From positions 62,001-126,000 of the forward strand of contig JAJFKA010000129.1 in assembly GCA_021773555.1 (NCBI GenBank): a stretch of 64,000 bases of DNA, in the 5' to 3' direction. How positions within the stretch are numbered: the first letter of the stretch is position 1; each line of letters opens with the position of its first letter. Both the position numbers and the translations under genes were made by a program. Shown piece after piece: positions 28,666-37,214 of the stretch. Origin of the DNA: Gammaproteobacteria bacterium. GTDB taxonomy: Bacteria > Pseudomonadota > Gammaproteobacteria > Pseudomonadales > Azotimanducaceae. Below the pieces are notes generated by a model. The model was not told where the DNA came from, made no database searches, and worked only from the letters and a program-made list of their open reading frames with translations.

Positions 28666-29494
28666 CGGTGGCAATAGGCCTCGATGGATCGGTGATCCAT
28701 TCACTCCATGAACCTGGGTAGAGCGCCGGTTCACTGAATCCCGCAAATACCAGAGCCAGGATATTGTGCGCCGCGGTAACGCCTGACCCGCAGTAACAGG
28801 TGACGTCACTGTCATGGTTCAAACTCCGGGCTTCAAACTGTGTCCCCAGTGCCTGACGGGACTTGAACCTGCCGTCCACCAGGTTCTCCGTAAACGGCAT
28901 ACACACAGCACCCGGAATATGGCCTGCAATGGCATCCAGGGGTTCGATTTCACCCCGGAATCGTGCCGGCTCTCTGGCATCGGTTAAATCGCCTGGATTT
29001 TGCAGGAGTTCATTCGCCTGCCTGATTCTCGTCAATGGATTTTTGGGGGTGAACACCGAGGGTTCCACCACGGCTTCGGTGGTATCGAGGGAGCCTCCTG
29101 CCGCCAGCCATGCATCCCAGCCACCGTCCAATACCTGGACATTCTCGTGACCCAGCCAGCGTAACATCCACCAGAATCGCGCCGCGTACACACCCAGATT
29201 ATCGTCATAGGCGATAATCCGCGATGTGTTGTCGATCCCCCAACGACACACCTGTGCGGCGAACACGTCGCGTGCGGGAAGCGGGTGTCGTCCGGTTTCA
29301 CCCGGGATGATCAAACCGCTCAACTGTTGGTTAAGATCTGCGTGTTGCGCAGTTGGGATGTGTCCCTGCTGATAGGCTGTCTGGCCGTACTGGTCATCGG
29401 CCAGCGAAAACCGGCAGTCGAAAATCAGACAGCCACCTGTGGAAAGCAGTTGCTGGAGTTGTGCGATATCGACGAGCACGCCGTTATCCGCCAC
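28658..29494 (-). CDS. 3-Mercaptopyruvate/thiosulfate sulfurtransferase
   Basis: A 278-residue two-domain rhodanese. The active-site loop is CGSGVT with catalytic C235; CG[S/T]GVT is typical of mercaptopyruvate sulfurtransferases (SseA type) rather than thiosulfate rhodanese. HIPGAVCMP and LDGGWDAW are family markers. GTG 29494 is the start, overlapping the SUI1 gene by 11 bases. It may supply sulfur to the nearby tRNA thiolation pathway (inference). Confidence 0.9.
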   Translation of the reverse strand: MADNGVLVDIAQLQQLLSTGGCLIFDCRFSLADDQYGQTAYQQGHIPTAQHADLNQQLSGLIIPGETGRHPLPARDVFAAQVCRWGIDNTSRIIAYDDNLGVYAARFWWMLRWLGHENVQVLDGGWDAWLAAGGSLDTTEAVVEPSVFTPKNPLTRIRQANELLQNPGDLTDAREPARFRGEIEPLDAIAGHIPGAVCMPFTENLVDGRFKSRQALGTQFEARSLNHDSDVTCYCGSGVTAAHNILALVFAGFSEPALYPGSWSEWITDPSRPIATGD

Positions 29495-29825
29495 TTAATT
29501 TCACCGTATAGCCCATGGATTCAAGTTCCTGTTTAAGGATTTCCCGCTTGTCGCCCTGAATGATAATTTCCGAGTTGACCACAGATCCTCCGACCCCGCA
29601 CTTCGATTTGAGTTGCTTCGCCACTACCTTAAGCCCGGCGCCTGGAAGCGGCAGCCCTGAAATTACTACTACAGGTTTGCCGTTCCGACCCTTGACCTGC
29701 CGCAGCAGGCGGACAATGCCATCCGATTGCGGAAGCTTCTGCGGGCAAACACATTTTGTGAGTACCTTTCTGCAGGTTGGACAGTTTTTTCCGCCATCAG
29801 TTGAATAGACAAGCCTGCTGTTCAT
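29484..29825 (-). CDS. SUI1/eIF1-like translation factor (YciH type)
   Basis: A 113-residue protein from ATG 29825 (NSRLVYSTDGG, CPTC and CVCP zinc-like pair, GLPLPGAGLKVVAKQLKSKC, then GVGGSVVNSEIIIQGD). This is the YciH/SUI1 fold, related to eukaryotic eIF1 and acting on start-codon choice. An in-frame ATG at 29852 would extend it by nine residues (MPIANKKSA), but that stretch arose from a tandem duplication. It overlaps the sulfurtransferase start. Confidence 0.88.
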   Translation of the reverse strand: MNSRLVYSTDGGKNCPTCRKVLTKCVCPQKLPQSDGIVRLLRQVKGRNGKPVVVISGLPLPGAGLKVVAKQLKSKCGVGGSVVNSEIIIQGDKREILKQELESMGYTVKLSGG

Positions 29826-29834
29826 GGCACTTTT

Positions 29835-29872
29835 TTTGTTAGCTATCGGCATATTTGTTAGCCATCGGCATA
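29835..29872. repeat. Back-to-back 19-bp tandem duplication
   Basis: TTTGTTAGCTATCGGCATA (29835-29853) is followed directly by TTTGTTAGCCATCGGCATA (29854-29872), one mismatch. It spans the end of the upstream hypothetical gene and the intergenic start region of the SUI1 gene, and provides that gene's upstream in-frame ATG. Confidence 0.9.
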
Positions 29873-30283
29873 AATGTAGATACCGAGTTCTTCATCCTGG
29901 CCTGCCGTCTGGCAAAAATGCACGAACTGGTATAGGAATTCAATGAGATCGTCCTTGTCCTTTTCCAATGCCTCAACATCCTCAAACTCCAGCCACAATT
30001 CCGCCAGTTCCTCGATATCCTGCTCATTTTTTACGCCAAGGCTGTGCCGAACTTTGTCATCCAGTTGATAGATGTTGGGGCCTTCCTCTGAAAGTTGCCG
30101 GACCAGTGGTTCATATTCCAACGCATCCGCAAGAAAAAGGTTTGTTACCAGCGTATACAGCTGCGCCCTGGCGTCGATGTGAATACCCTGGTTGCTCATG
30201 CAGGGGAATACGTCCGCGGGATTTTCATCAATTTCAAGATCATTGACACGTTCCAGCGTTCCTATGAAGAGTATTTCAGGCAC
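29858..30283 (-). CDS. Hypothetical acidic protein
   Basis: A 141-residue, very acidic soluble protein with no domain I recognise. It is mostly helical by look (EELAELWLEFEDVEALEKDK). GTG 30283 follows the cold-shock gene stop by nine bases, so translation may be coupled; an internal ATG at 30199 is the alternative start (113 residues). It sits between the cold-shock gene and the SUI1 gene on the same strand. Function unknown. Confidence 0.6.
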   Translation of the reverse strand: MPEILFIGTLERVNDLEIDENPADVFPCMSNQGIHIDARAQLYTLVTNLFLADALEYEPLVRQLSEEGPNIYQLDDKVRHSLGVKNEQDIEELAELWLEFEDVEALEKDKDDLIEFLYQFVHFCQTAGQDEELGIYIYADG

Positions 30284-30292
30284 GGGGCTGGA

Positions 30293-30685
30293 TCAGGTCT
30301 GGATGGCATTGACCTGATCGGCTTGCAGACCTTTGTCACCGGGAATCACCGTAAAGGAGACGCGTTGCCCTTCCGCGATGGAGCGTCTGCCCTCTCCCTC
30401 AATATTGCGATAATGAACAAACACATCATCACCCTGATCGCGGGTGATAAAACCATAACCTTTTTTGACGTTGAACCATTTTACGGTACCCGCTTCAACG
30501 TTGCCTGGCTCGGAAGGTGTATGGGTACGATTAAGTTGCGTGGTGACGAAAATAGCCACAATCAGTATGACCAGCCGGGCGATGGCCGGTCCGGAATCCG
30601 GTAATTGAAGGGAACTGTCGATGAGCCCCAGTGCGATGTAGGTAATGAGACCAATAACGATGGAAATGATGATGTGCTTAAGCAT
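30293..30685 (-). CDS. Membrane-anchored cold-shock domain protein
   Basis: A 130-residue protein. Two hydrophobic segments (about residues 3-22 and 34-50) are followed by a complete cold-shock domain ([18 protein letters not shown]1 KGYGFI, RNP2 VFVHY). CSD proteins bind single-stranded RNA or DNA; attachment to the membrane is unusual. ATG 30685 is used (an in-frame start at 30754 adds nothing family-like). It is in a leftward run with pdxJ upstream and the hypothetical gene downstream. Confidence 0.82.
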   Translation of the reverse strand: MLKHIIISIVIGLITYIALGLIDSSLQLPDSGPAIARLVILIVAIFVTTQLNRTHTPSEPGNVEAGTVKWFNVKKGYGFITRDQGDDVFVHYRNIEGEGRRSIAEGQRVSFTVIPGDKGLQADQVNAIQT

Positions 30686-30824
30686 GTTTGACCCTGCTGG
30701 AAATGTTAAAACGATGGTGAGGTAATGAACCGCTCGAGGGGAGGCTCCGGGCAATGATACTCATTCGCGTCGTCCCTGCACAACTCAAGCCGTTATTGGA
30801 CTCTGCATGCCTGGGCTTAGCGGC

Positions 30825-31613
30825 TCAGCTATGCGTTGCTGCGACGTCCTCCAGAATCTGCCGATAGGCTCGCACGGTTGTTGCCAAACCGGCATTCAGG
30901 GCGTCGGCAATGAGTGCATGACCAATGGAAACTTCCGCGACATGCTCAACCCCGGTACAGAAATCCGCGAGGTTGCTCTGGTTCAGGTCGTGACCTGCAT
31001 TGATACCCAGGCCCAGTTCACTGGCATAGTGTCCGGCTTCAGTAAATGTTTTGAGTACCGAGGCTGCCCCGGCGGTGTCGAACTGGTCTGCGTAAGGTCC
31101 GGTGTAGAATTCGATCCTGTCCACGCCGAGGTGAGCTGCGAGTTTTAGTTGCTCCGGAATTGGATCCATAAAAAGACTGACCCGAATATCCTGACTGTGC
31201 AGTTGTTCGACAATGGGTTTCAGGCGGTTCGATTCCGCGCGCAAATCCCAACCATGATCCGACGTGAGCTGGTTGGGGTCATCGGGGACCAGCGTACATT
31301 GTCGTGGTGCCGTTGCTTCAACCAGGGTCATGAATCCCGGAAAACCGTTCGCCTCGGGGCCAGCGAAGGGATTGCCCTCGATATTGAATTCGATGTGCCG
31401 ATAGGCTGGTTTTGCCAGCAAGAAACTGAGTTCCATCACATCGTCGGGGCGTATGTGGCGCATGTCCGGGCGCGGATGTACCGTGATGCCGTCAGCTCCG
31501 TTGCCAATGCAGATGATGGCGGCTTCGATCACACTCGGGATTGTTGTGTCCCGTGAATTTCGGATCAGGGCTATTTTATTAAGATTGACGCTCAGGCGTG
31601 TTCGAATGGACAT
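30825..31613 (-). CDS. pdxJ: Pyridoxine 5'-phosphate synthase
   Basis: Forms pyridoxine 5'-phosphate from 1-deoxyxylulose 5-phosphate and 3-amino-2-oxopropyl phosphate. RLSVNLNKIALIRNSR, GADGITVHPRPDMRHI, EFNIEGNP, SLFMDP, GINAGHDLN and VSIGHALIADAL are all family motifs. 262 residues (E. coli 243). It is adjacent to the SH3 gene (TGA then ATG). In most relatives pdxJ lies by recO, so this placement is different. Confidence 0.95.
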   Translation of the reverse strand: MSIRTRLSVNLNKIALIRNSRDTTIPSVIEAAIICIGNGADGITVHPRPDMRHIRPDDVMELSFLLAKPAYRHIEFNIEGNPFAGPEANGFPGFMTLVEATAPRQCTLVPDDPNQLTSDHGWDLRAESNRLKPIVEQLHSQDIRVSLFMDPIPEQLKLAAHLGVDRIEFYTGPYADQFDTAGAASVLKTFTEAGHYASELGLGINAGHDLNQSNLADFCTGVEHVAEVSIGHALIADALNAGLATTVRAYRQILEDVAATHS

Positions 31614-32336
31614 TCAGGCCCAGCCACTGTTATTGCGCCGATGATAGATTCGCCTTGCGATCCAGAATCCGAACAACAGGCCAATCAGCACGACCCCACC
31701 ACCACGTAAAAACCATTGCTGATCAGATGTGTTTTGGAGTGCTTCATTTGCGACGGAAAGTGATTCAATTTCTGCCATTAAGGCCGTCTGTTCGTTGACC
31801 AGGTGCCCGTTGCGTTCATTCAGACCGATTACGTCCGCTGCCAGCGCTTTAATCTCGGACAGCTCGTTAGTCAGCGCTGCGGTTGTGGCTTCATGATCCT
31901 GATTAACGCCCTCGAGGTTCTCGTTTTCAGTCTGGAGCTGAGCGAGCCTGAGCAGGTTTTGTTCATGCACGACCGACAGGTTTTCGAGTTCGTTGCGCAT
32001 GCCATCCAGCAGGTCCTGTGCGATAGGGGTATTAGTCAGGTACTGGGTCTGTACCCAGCCTTCCAGGCCGGACTCCATGCGCACATGGCTGTAGCCACTC
32101 TCTTCATTGCTGGAAATCAATGTCAGCGCGCTACCAGATCGCACGCCGCGATGCAGGATACGGTATTCAGTGGATTCTCCCCCGCGCAATGGCACATAGA
32201 TTGTGTCGCGGATATACACAGTGGTATCTGAAGCAGCAGACGCCGCCGTTTGTAGACTCCAAATAAGTGCAACGCCCAGGGCATAAAGGACGGGTGAAAG
32301 AGCGCCGGGAGCGAGGTGGTCAGTCCACTTTTTCAG
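31614..32336 (-). CDS. Secreted SH3-domain protein (TIGR04211-like), CTG start
   Basis: The mature part has an N-terminal bacterial SH3 domain ([30 protein letters not shown]), a coiled coil, and a C-terminal transmembrane helix ([20 protein letters not shown]). The frame stays open upstream, where it encodes KKWTDHL then a hydrophobic run ending AASAAS, a clear signal peptide. The first sensible start is CTG 32336 (giving MKKW...), overlapping the yciI stop (CTGA) with AAAAAGG 7 bases before it. GTG 32219 would omit the signal peptide. 240 residues. Confidence 0.8.
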   Translation of the reverse strand: MKKWTDHLAPGALSPVLYALGVALIWSLQTAASAASDTTVYIRDTIYVPLRGGESTEYRILHRGVRSGSALTLISSNEESGYSHVRMESGLEGWVQTQYLTNTPIAQDLLDGMRNELENLSVVHEQNLLRLAQLQTENENLEGVNQDHEATTAALTNELSEIKALAADVIGLNERNGHLVNEQTALMAEIESLSVANEALQNTSDQQWFLRGGGVVLIGLLFGFWIARRIYHRRNNSGWA

Positions 32337-32632
32337 GGGAGCACCTTTTTGAACGGTTTGACCTGAACGTTGGCATAAACCCCTGCAGCCACATAAGGGT
32401 CATCATCAGCCCAGCGCTGTGCTGCCTTCAGTGAATCGAATTCCGCGACCACAAGGCTGCCTGTGAAACCTGCACCTCCAGGATCTTCATTATCGACCGC
32501 AGGATGCGGTCCTGCCAGGATCAGTCGTGCCTGGTCTTTCAGCGATTGCAGTCGGTCAAGATGGGCAGGACGTGCGGCTGATCGGCGTTCGCTGGAATTG
32601 TCTATATCGGTACTGATAATTGCGTACAACAT
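32333..32632 (-). CDS. yciI: YciI family protein
   Basis: A 99-residue small cytoplasmic protein with the YciI fold ([45 protein letters not shown]). Function in vivo is unknown. It follows yciB by 17 bases, as in many gammaproteobacteria. Its 3' end carries the ribosome-binding sequence of the SH3 gene. Confidence 0.9.
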   Translation of the reverse strand: MLYAIISTDIDNSSERRSAARPAHLDRLQSLKDQARLILAGPHPAVDNEDPGGAGFTGSLVVAEFDSLKAAQRWADDDPYVAAGVYANVQVKPFKKVLP

Positions 32633-32649
32633 GTTCGATAGCTTTCCGT

Positions 32650-33219
32650 TCAGTCCGTTTTTGCGGCAGGTTCTTCAGCCGGTGCTTCATCGACAAAGCC
32701 ACCCTTGATCAGGTACAGGAAAGTAATCGCCATGTAGATCAGAGTAATCACGAATCCGCCTACTAATTTATAGGTTACCCAGAAGTCCAGGCTGAAACTG
32801 TAAGCCACAACAAGATTCAGCGCACCGGCGATGAAAAAGCCCAGGGACCAGCCCAGGGTCAGATTGCGCCAGACCATATCTGGCAGGGCGAGCTGCTCGC
32901 CCAGCATTTTTTTGAGAAGATTTTCCCGTCCGAGGATCTGGCTGCCAAGCAGCGTCACTGCAAACAGCCAGTTAACGATTGTTGGTTTCCACTGGATAAA
33001 TTCCTCGTTGCGAAATATCAGTGTTGCTCCACCGAAAAGCATTGCTACCCAGAAAATAACTTTTGTCTTCTTGTCCACCTTACCGACTTTCAGGTACTCA
33101 TAGGCGACCTGGACACACACGCCCACCATCAGGACACCGGTACTGAGATAGATATCGCGGGTTGAGAAATAGACCACGACAAAGAGTGCCACCGGAATAA
33201 ATTCGATAAATTGCTTCAT
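32650..33219 (-). CDS. yciB: Inner membrane protein YciB (septation protein A)
   Basis: A 189-residue five- to six-helix membrane protein. [32 protein letters not shown] and [21 protein letters not shown] are characteristic. YciB affects cell-envelope synthesis and intracellular septation. It opens the yciB-yciI-SH3-pdxJ run. It is divergent from yciO. Confidence 0.95.
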   Translation of the reverse strand: MKQFIEFIPVALFVVVYFSTRDIYLSTGVLMVGVCVQVAYEYLKVGKVDKKTKVIFWVAMLFGGATLIFRNEEFIQWKPTIVNWLFAVTLLGSQILGRENLLKKMLGEQLALPDMVWRNLTLGWSLGFFIAGALNLVVAYSFSLDFWVTYKLVGGFVITLIYMAITFLYLIKGGFVDEAPAEEPAAKTD

Positions 33220-33333
33220 ACTTGGCTGATTCTGGACGCGAGCGCTGATGATAATGCATTTTACGGGTGATTATTAGCGTTTCGCCCTGGCGACTTGAGT
33301 TAGAATAGGCGCTTTTTTGAACCCGGCATCACT

Positions 33334-33957
33334 ATGAGCCAGTTCTTCAGAATTCATCCAGATGACCCGCAGATGCGCCTTATCCACCAGGCGGCAGAGA
33401 TTGTTAACAGCGGTGGAGTGATCGCCTATCCCACCGATTCCGCTTATGCGCTGGGCTGTCACATCGGTGATAAACGTGCCCTCGAGCGCATTCGGCAGAT
33501 CCGTCGCCTGGACAAGCACCATAACTTCACACTGGTTTGTCGGGACCTGGCTGATCTTGGTACCTATGCAAAAGTTAATAACAGTGCGTATCGATTGATC
33601 AGGGCGGCAACTCCGGGTCCTTTTACGTTCATCCTGCCTGCTACCCGGGAGGTGCCGAGACGCCTGGTTCACCCCAAAAGGAAGACGATTGGACTACGAG
33701 TCCCGGATAACGCTATTTGTGCGGCGCTGCTTGGTAGTCTGGGCGAACCCCTGATGAGCGCGACGTTGATCATGCCTGGAGATGATTACCCCATGACCGA
33801 CCCGGAAGAGATTCGTGATCGGCTTGAACAGCAACTGGATCTGGTGATCGATGGTGGATTTTGTGGTCTGGAACCGACGACAGTGATCAACCTGGAAACC
33901 GATGTGCCGGTAGTGATGCGTTCTGGCCGCGGGGATGCGGATTTGTTCGCGGCGTAA
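33334..33957 (+). CDS. Sua5/YciO/YrdC family protein
   Basis: A 207-residue YrdC-like protein. GGVIAYPTDSAYALGCHIGDKRAL, KHHNFTLVCRDL, PGPFTFILPATREVPR and IGLRVPDN are typical, closest to the YciO branch. YrdC/Sua5 proteins make the threonylcarbamoyl-AMP intermediate of t6A; YciO itself is a weakly active relative. It is divergent from yciB. Confidence 0.88.
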   Translation: MSQFFRIHPDDPQMRLIHQAAEIVNSGGVIAYPTDSAYALGCHIGDKRALERIRQIRRLDKHHNFTLVCRDLADLGTYAKVNNSAYRLIRAATPGPFTFILPATREVPRRLVHPKRKTIGLRVPDNAICAALLGSLGEPLMSATLIMPGDDYPMTDPEEIRDRLEQQLDLVIDGGFCGLEPTTVINLETDVPVVMRSGRGDADLFAA

Positions 33958-34173
33958 TTCCTCAAGCGCAGGCGACATCCGCGGCGTTGATGAGTATAAT
34001 TGCCGGGAAAACCATCGTGGCCAGGTCTTGTCCAAATCCCGTCAAAAGTATTGCCCCGGCGATTCTGTGCGTCGCGGTATCCTCGACCGTCAATCCGCCC
34101 TAGAAAGGCTTAGGATTCAACAACGCTCCAGCGACCTTGTGGTGGCTGGGCGGAACAATGAGCAGGTATTCCA

Positions 34174-35388
34174 TTGAGCCTTATTGAAGCACAAAAACGT
34201 GTACTGTCAGGTATGCGCCCGACAGGACGTCTGCACCTCGGTCATTACCATGGCGTATTGAAAAACTGGGTGCGCTTGCAGCACGAATATGACTGCATGT
34301 TTTTTGTCGCTGACTGGCATGCCCTGACCACACATTACGAAGATCCACAGGTTATTGAAGAAAACGTCTGGCAGATGGTTATCGACTGGCTGGCGGCCGG
34401 GGTTAATCCAGGCTCGGCGACTTTGTTCATTCAGTCGCGGGTGCCGGAACATGCTGAATTACATCTGTTGTTGTCCATGATTACGCCGCTTAGCTGGGTT
34501 GAGCGGGTCCCCACTTACAAGGATCTGATGGCCAAATCCAATGATCGTGATCTGGCGACTTACGGATTTCTGGGGTACCCGGTGTTGCAAGGTGCGGATA
34601 TCCTGATTCACCAGGCCGGCAACGTCCCCGTGGGTGCGGACCAGGTTCCGCATGTTGAGATGACCCGTGAAATTGCCCGGCGCTTTAATCACATTTATGG
34701 CAAGGATCCTGGCTTTGCAGAACTCGCCGAGGACGCTATAAAAAAGCTGGGTCGCAAGAACGCTAAAATGTACCGGGACCTGCGCAGAGACTTTCTGGAA
34801 AATGGAAATCGTGAGGCTCTGGAAAAAGCCCAGGCGATCATTTCTGAGCAGCAGAATGTTTCGCTCGGGGATCGGGACCGCTTGTTTGGATATCTCGAAG
34901 GCGGTGGCAAGGTGATCCTGCCGGAGCCCAAAGCACTGTTGACTGAAGTGTCGATCATGCCAGGACTCGATGGGCAGAAGATGTCGAAGACTTATGGCAA
35001 CACCATTTCCCTTCGGGAAGAGCCTGATTCGGTTGAGAAGAAGATCAAAACCATGACCACAGATCCTGCCCGGGTTAAGCGAACCGATCCCGGGGACCCG
35101 GACAAGTGCCCGGTATTTACATTGCACAAAATTTATTCTGACGAGGAAACCAAGGCCTGGGTTCGTCAAGGGTGTACCTCAGCCGGTATTGGTTGTATTG
35201 ATTGTAAAAAACCGCTGATTGAGAAAGTACTGGAAGAGCAGCAACCCATGCGTGAGCGAGCAATTCAGTACGAGGAGAATCCGGATCTCGTTAAAACCAT
35301 TGTTGCGGAAGGGTGCGAGAAGGCGCGCACCAATGCACGGGCGACACTGGAAGAGGTTCGATCAGCCATGGGACTCGATTACAGGTAA
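34174..35388 (+). CDS. trpS: Tryptophanyl-tRNA synthetase with Fe-S type cysteine motif
   Basis: Class I synthetase of 404 residues. RPTGRLHLGHYHG holds the HIGH signature and DGQKMSKTYGN the KMSKS loop. Compared with E. coli TrpS (334) it is longer, with a C-terminal insertion carrying four cysteines, C-x21-C-x6-C-x2-C; Thermotoga TrpRS binds a [4Fe-4S] cluster with nearly the same spacing. Start TTG 34174 follows GAGCAGG by seven bases. It is followed by scpA and scpB. Confidence 0.95.
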   Translation: MSLIEAQKRVLSGMRPTGRLHLGHYHGVLKNWVRLQHEYDCMFFVADWHALTTHYEDPQVIEENVWQMVIDWLAAGVNPGSATLFIQSRVPEHAELHLLLSMITPLSWVERVPTYKDLMAKSNDRDLATYGFLGYPVLQGADILIHQAGNVPVGADQVPHVEMTREIARRFNHIYGKDPGFAELAEDAIKKLGRKNAKMYRDLRRDFLENGNREALEKAQAIISEQQNVSLGDRDRLFGYLEGGGKVILPEPKALLTEVSIMPGLDGQKMSKTYGNTISLREEPDSVEKKIKTMTTDPARVKRTDPGDPDKCPVFTLHKIYSDEETKAWVRQGCTSAGIGCIDCKKPLIEKVLEEQQPMRERAIQYEENPDLVKTIVAEGCEKARTNARATLEEVRSAMGLDYR

Positions 35389-35391
35389 CGG

Positions 35392-36261
35392 ATGATGGAA
35401 GAGCCGATAGAAGAGACGATAACAGCGAGCACACCATCGAAGCAGGGGGAGATGCCGTTTGCCATGATCGAAGGGAAGCCGATGACCCAGCTTCCCCTGG
35501 ATTTGTATATCCCGCCGGATGCCCTGGAAGTCATTCTTGAGGCATTTGAGGGTCCACTCGATCTGCTGCTTTATCTGATCAGGCGGCAAAATCTGGATAT
35601 TCTTGAGATCAAGGTTGCTGAGATTACCCGCCAGTACATGGAGTACATTGATCTGATGACGGAAATGCAGTTTGAGCTGGCTGCGGAATACCTCGTCATG
35701 GCGGCAGTGCTTGCAGAGATCAAGTCGAGGATGTTGCTGCCCCGGCAAAATGAAGATGAAGTGCCTGAAGACGATCCACGGGCAGAGCTGATCCGCCGTT
35801 TGCAGGAATACGAACGATTTAAAACCGCGGCGATAGATGTTGACGAACTACCCCGGATGAATCGCGATTACTGGGTCGCCGCCGCTGATGCGCCAGTGAT
35901 GGATAAGGTCAAACCACTGCCTGAGGTGCAATTGCAGGAGATGCTGGTAGTACTCAGCAGTGTGCTCAGACGATCGGAGAACTATACGAGCCATCATGTG
36001 GCACTTGAACTGCTTTCGACCAGGGAGCGGATGTCGCAGATTCTTGATCGTGTCTCCAGGGCGGGCGATCAGTTTGTCTCGTTTGTTTCGTTGTTTGATG
36101 CAGAGGAAGGCAGGACAGGATTAATCGTGACGTTCATCGCGATGATGGAGCTGATTAAGGAATCCCTGGTTGAGATCGTGCAGACAGAACCGTTTGCGCC
36201 GATCCATGTGAAGGCACGCGGGGCGAGTGAAGAATCCATTGAATATGTTGATGAGGTGTAA
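35392..36261 (+). CDS. scpA: Segregation and condensation protein A
   Basis: A 289-residue kleisin of the SMC-ScpAB complex. FEGPLDLLLYLIRRQNLDIL near residue 53, DLMTEMQFELAAEYLVMAAVLAEIKSRMLLP and a C-terminal winged-helix part (FIAMMELIKESLVEIVQTEPFAPI) are typical. It starts three bases after trpS and overlaps scpB by one base (TAATG). Kleisin with SMC compacts chromosomes and aids segregation. Confidence 0.95.
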   Translation: MMEEPIEETITASTPSKQGEMPFAMIEGKPMTQLPLDLYIPPDALEVILEAFEGPLDLLLYLIRRQNLDILEIKVAEITRQYMEYIDLMTEMQFELAAEYLVMAAVLAEIKSRMLLPRQNEDEVPEDDPRAELIRRLQEYERFKTAAIDVDELPRMNRDYWVAAADAPVMDKVKPLPEVQLQEMLVVLSSVLRRSENYTSHHVALELLSTRERMSQILDRVSRAGDQFVSFVSLFDAEEGRTGLIVTFIAMMELIKESLVEIVQTEPFAPIHVKARGASEESIEYVDEV

Positions 36262-37214
36262 TGACGGAGATGAGTGAGATTCCGGCGCTTAAACAAATCC
36301 TTGAAGGGGCGATTCTGGCCGCTGACCAGCCTTTGAGTATTGACCAGATGATATCGTTGTTCGAAACGGATCAGCCTTCGCGCGCAGAAGTCAAAGAAGT
36401 CCTGGCTGAGATTGAGGAAGGCTGTTCTGAGCGAGGCTTTGAATTGAAAATGGTCGCCAGTGGCTATCGGTTTCAGGTGCGTCAGGAATATGGCCAATGG
36501 GTCTCGCGTCTCTGGGAGGAACGCCCGCCAAGGTACTCGCGTGCCTTGTTGGAAACCCTGGCCCTGATCGCCTACAAGCAACCCATAACCCGGGGAGATA
36601 TCGAAGAGGTTCGTGGTGTTGCGGTGTCTACTAATATCATGCGCTCACTGCTTGAACGAGAATGGGTTCGTGTCGTCGGGCATCGAGATGTGCCCGGTCG
36701 ACCGGCTATCTATGCAACGACCAGAACGTTCCTCGACTACTTTAATCTGAGCAGCCTGGATGAATTGCCAACCTTGTCTGACATCAAGGACCTGCACCAA
36801 CCCAACGAAGAGCTGGATCTGGAAGATGAAATCATTTCAGTGCGTTCACTGGAGCTTCCGGATCCCGGGATGGGGGATGATGACCCGTTCGACGATTCGG
36901 ATCTTAATCTGGTAACAGATCAGGTAAATGCTATCCAGGATAATATTCGGACCCTGTTCGCGGCCGACGACCAGGAAGAAGCAGATCTGGATGATCTCGA
37001 TGATGATATCCCAGGCGCTGAAAAAACCGACGAGCAGGCCAGTCCTGAACCACTCGAAGACACTGCCAAAGCTGATTTGCGCGCGATGATGAGCAGTGTG
37101 CCAGGGGATATCCTCAACGCCGCTTTTGCTGAGGAGGATGAGCCTGAAACGGGGGGCGATAATGCCACCGGCCAGGAGGATTCGGACGAAAGTTCGACTG
37201 ATCAACATCGCTAG
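36261..37214 (+). CDS. scpB: Segregation and condensation protein B
   Basis: A 317-residue kite protein that pairs with ScpA. LKQILEGAILAADQPLSIDQM opens the first winged helix and RALLETLALIAYKQPITRGDIEEVRG the second. The C-terminal ~110 residues are very acidic (LEDEIISV ... DDDIPGAEKTDEQ) and go beyond the usual 200-280. The end overlaps the start of rluB by about 53 bases. Confidence 0.93.
   Translation: MTEMSEIPALKQILEGAILAADQPLSIDQMISLFETDQPSRAEVKEVLAEIEEGCSERGFELKMVASGYRFQVRQEYGQWVSRLWEERPPRYSRALLETLALIAYKQPITRGDIEEVRGVAVSTNIMRSLLEREWVRVVGHRDVPGRPAIYATTRTFLDYFNLSSLDELPTLSDIKDLHQPNEELDLEDEIISVRSLELPDPGMGDDDPFDDSDLNLVTDQVNAIQDNIRTLFAADDQEEADLDDLDDDIPGAEKTDEQASPEPLEDTAKADLRAMMSSVPGDILNAAFAEEDEPETGGDNATGQEDSDESSTDQHR

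Noticed and set aside
33958-34173. Small open frames between yciO and trpS (for example 33935-34177)
   Set aside because: Out of frame with the trpS start, no ribosome site, and no family resemblance.
34459-35169. A 236-codon minus-strand open frame opposite trpS
   Set aside because: Antisense shadow of trpS without family motifs.
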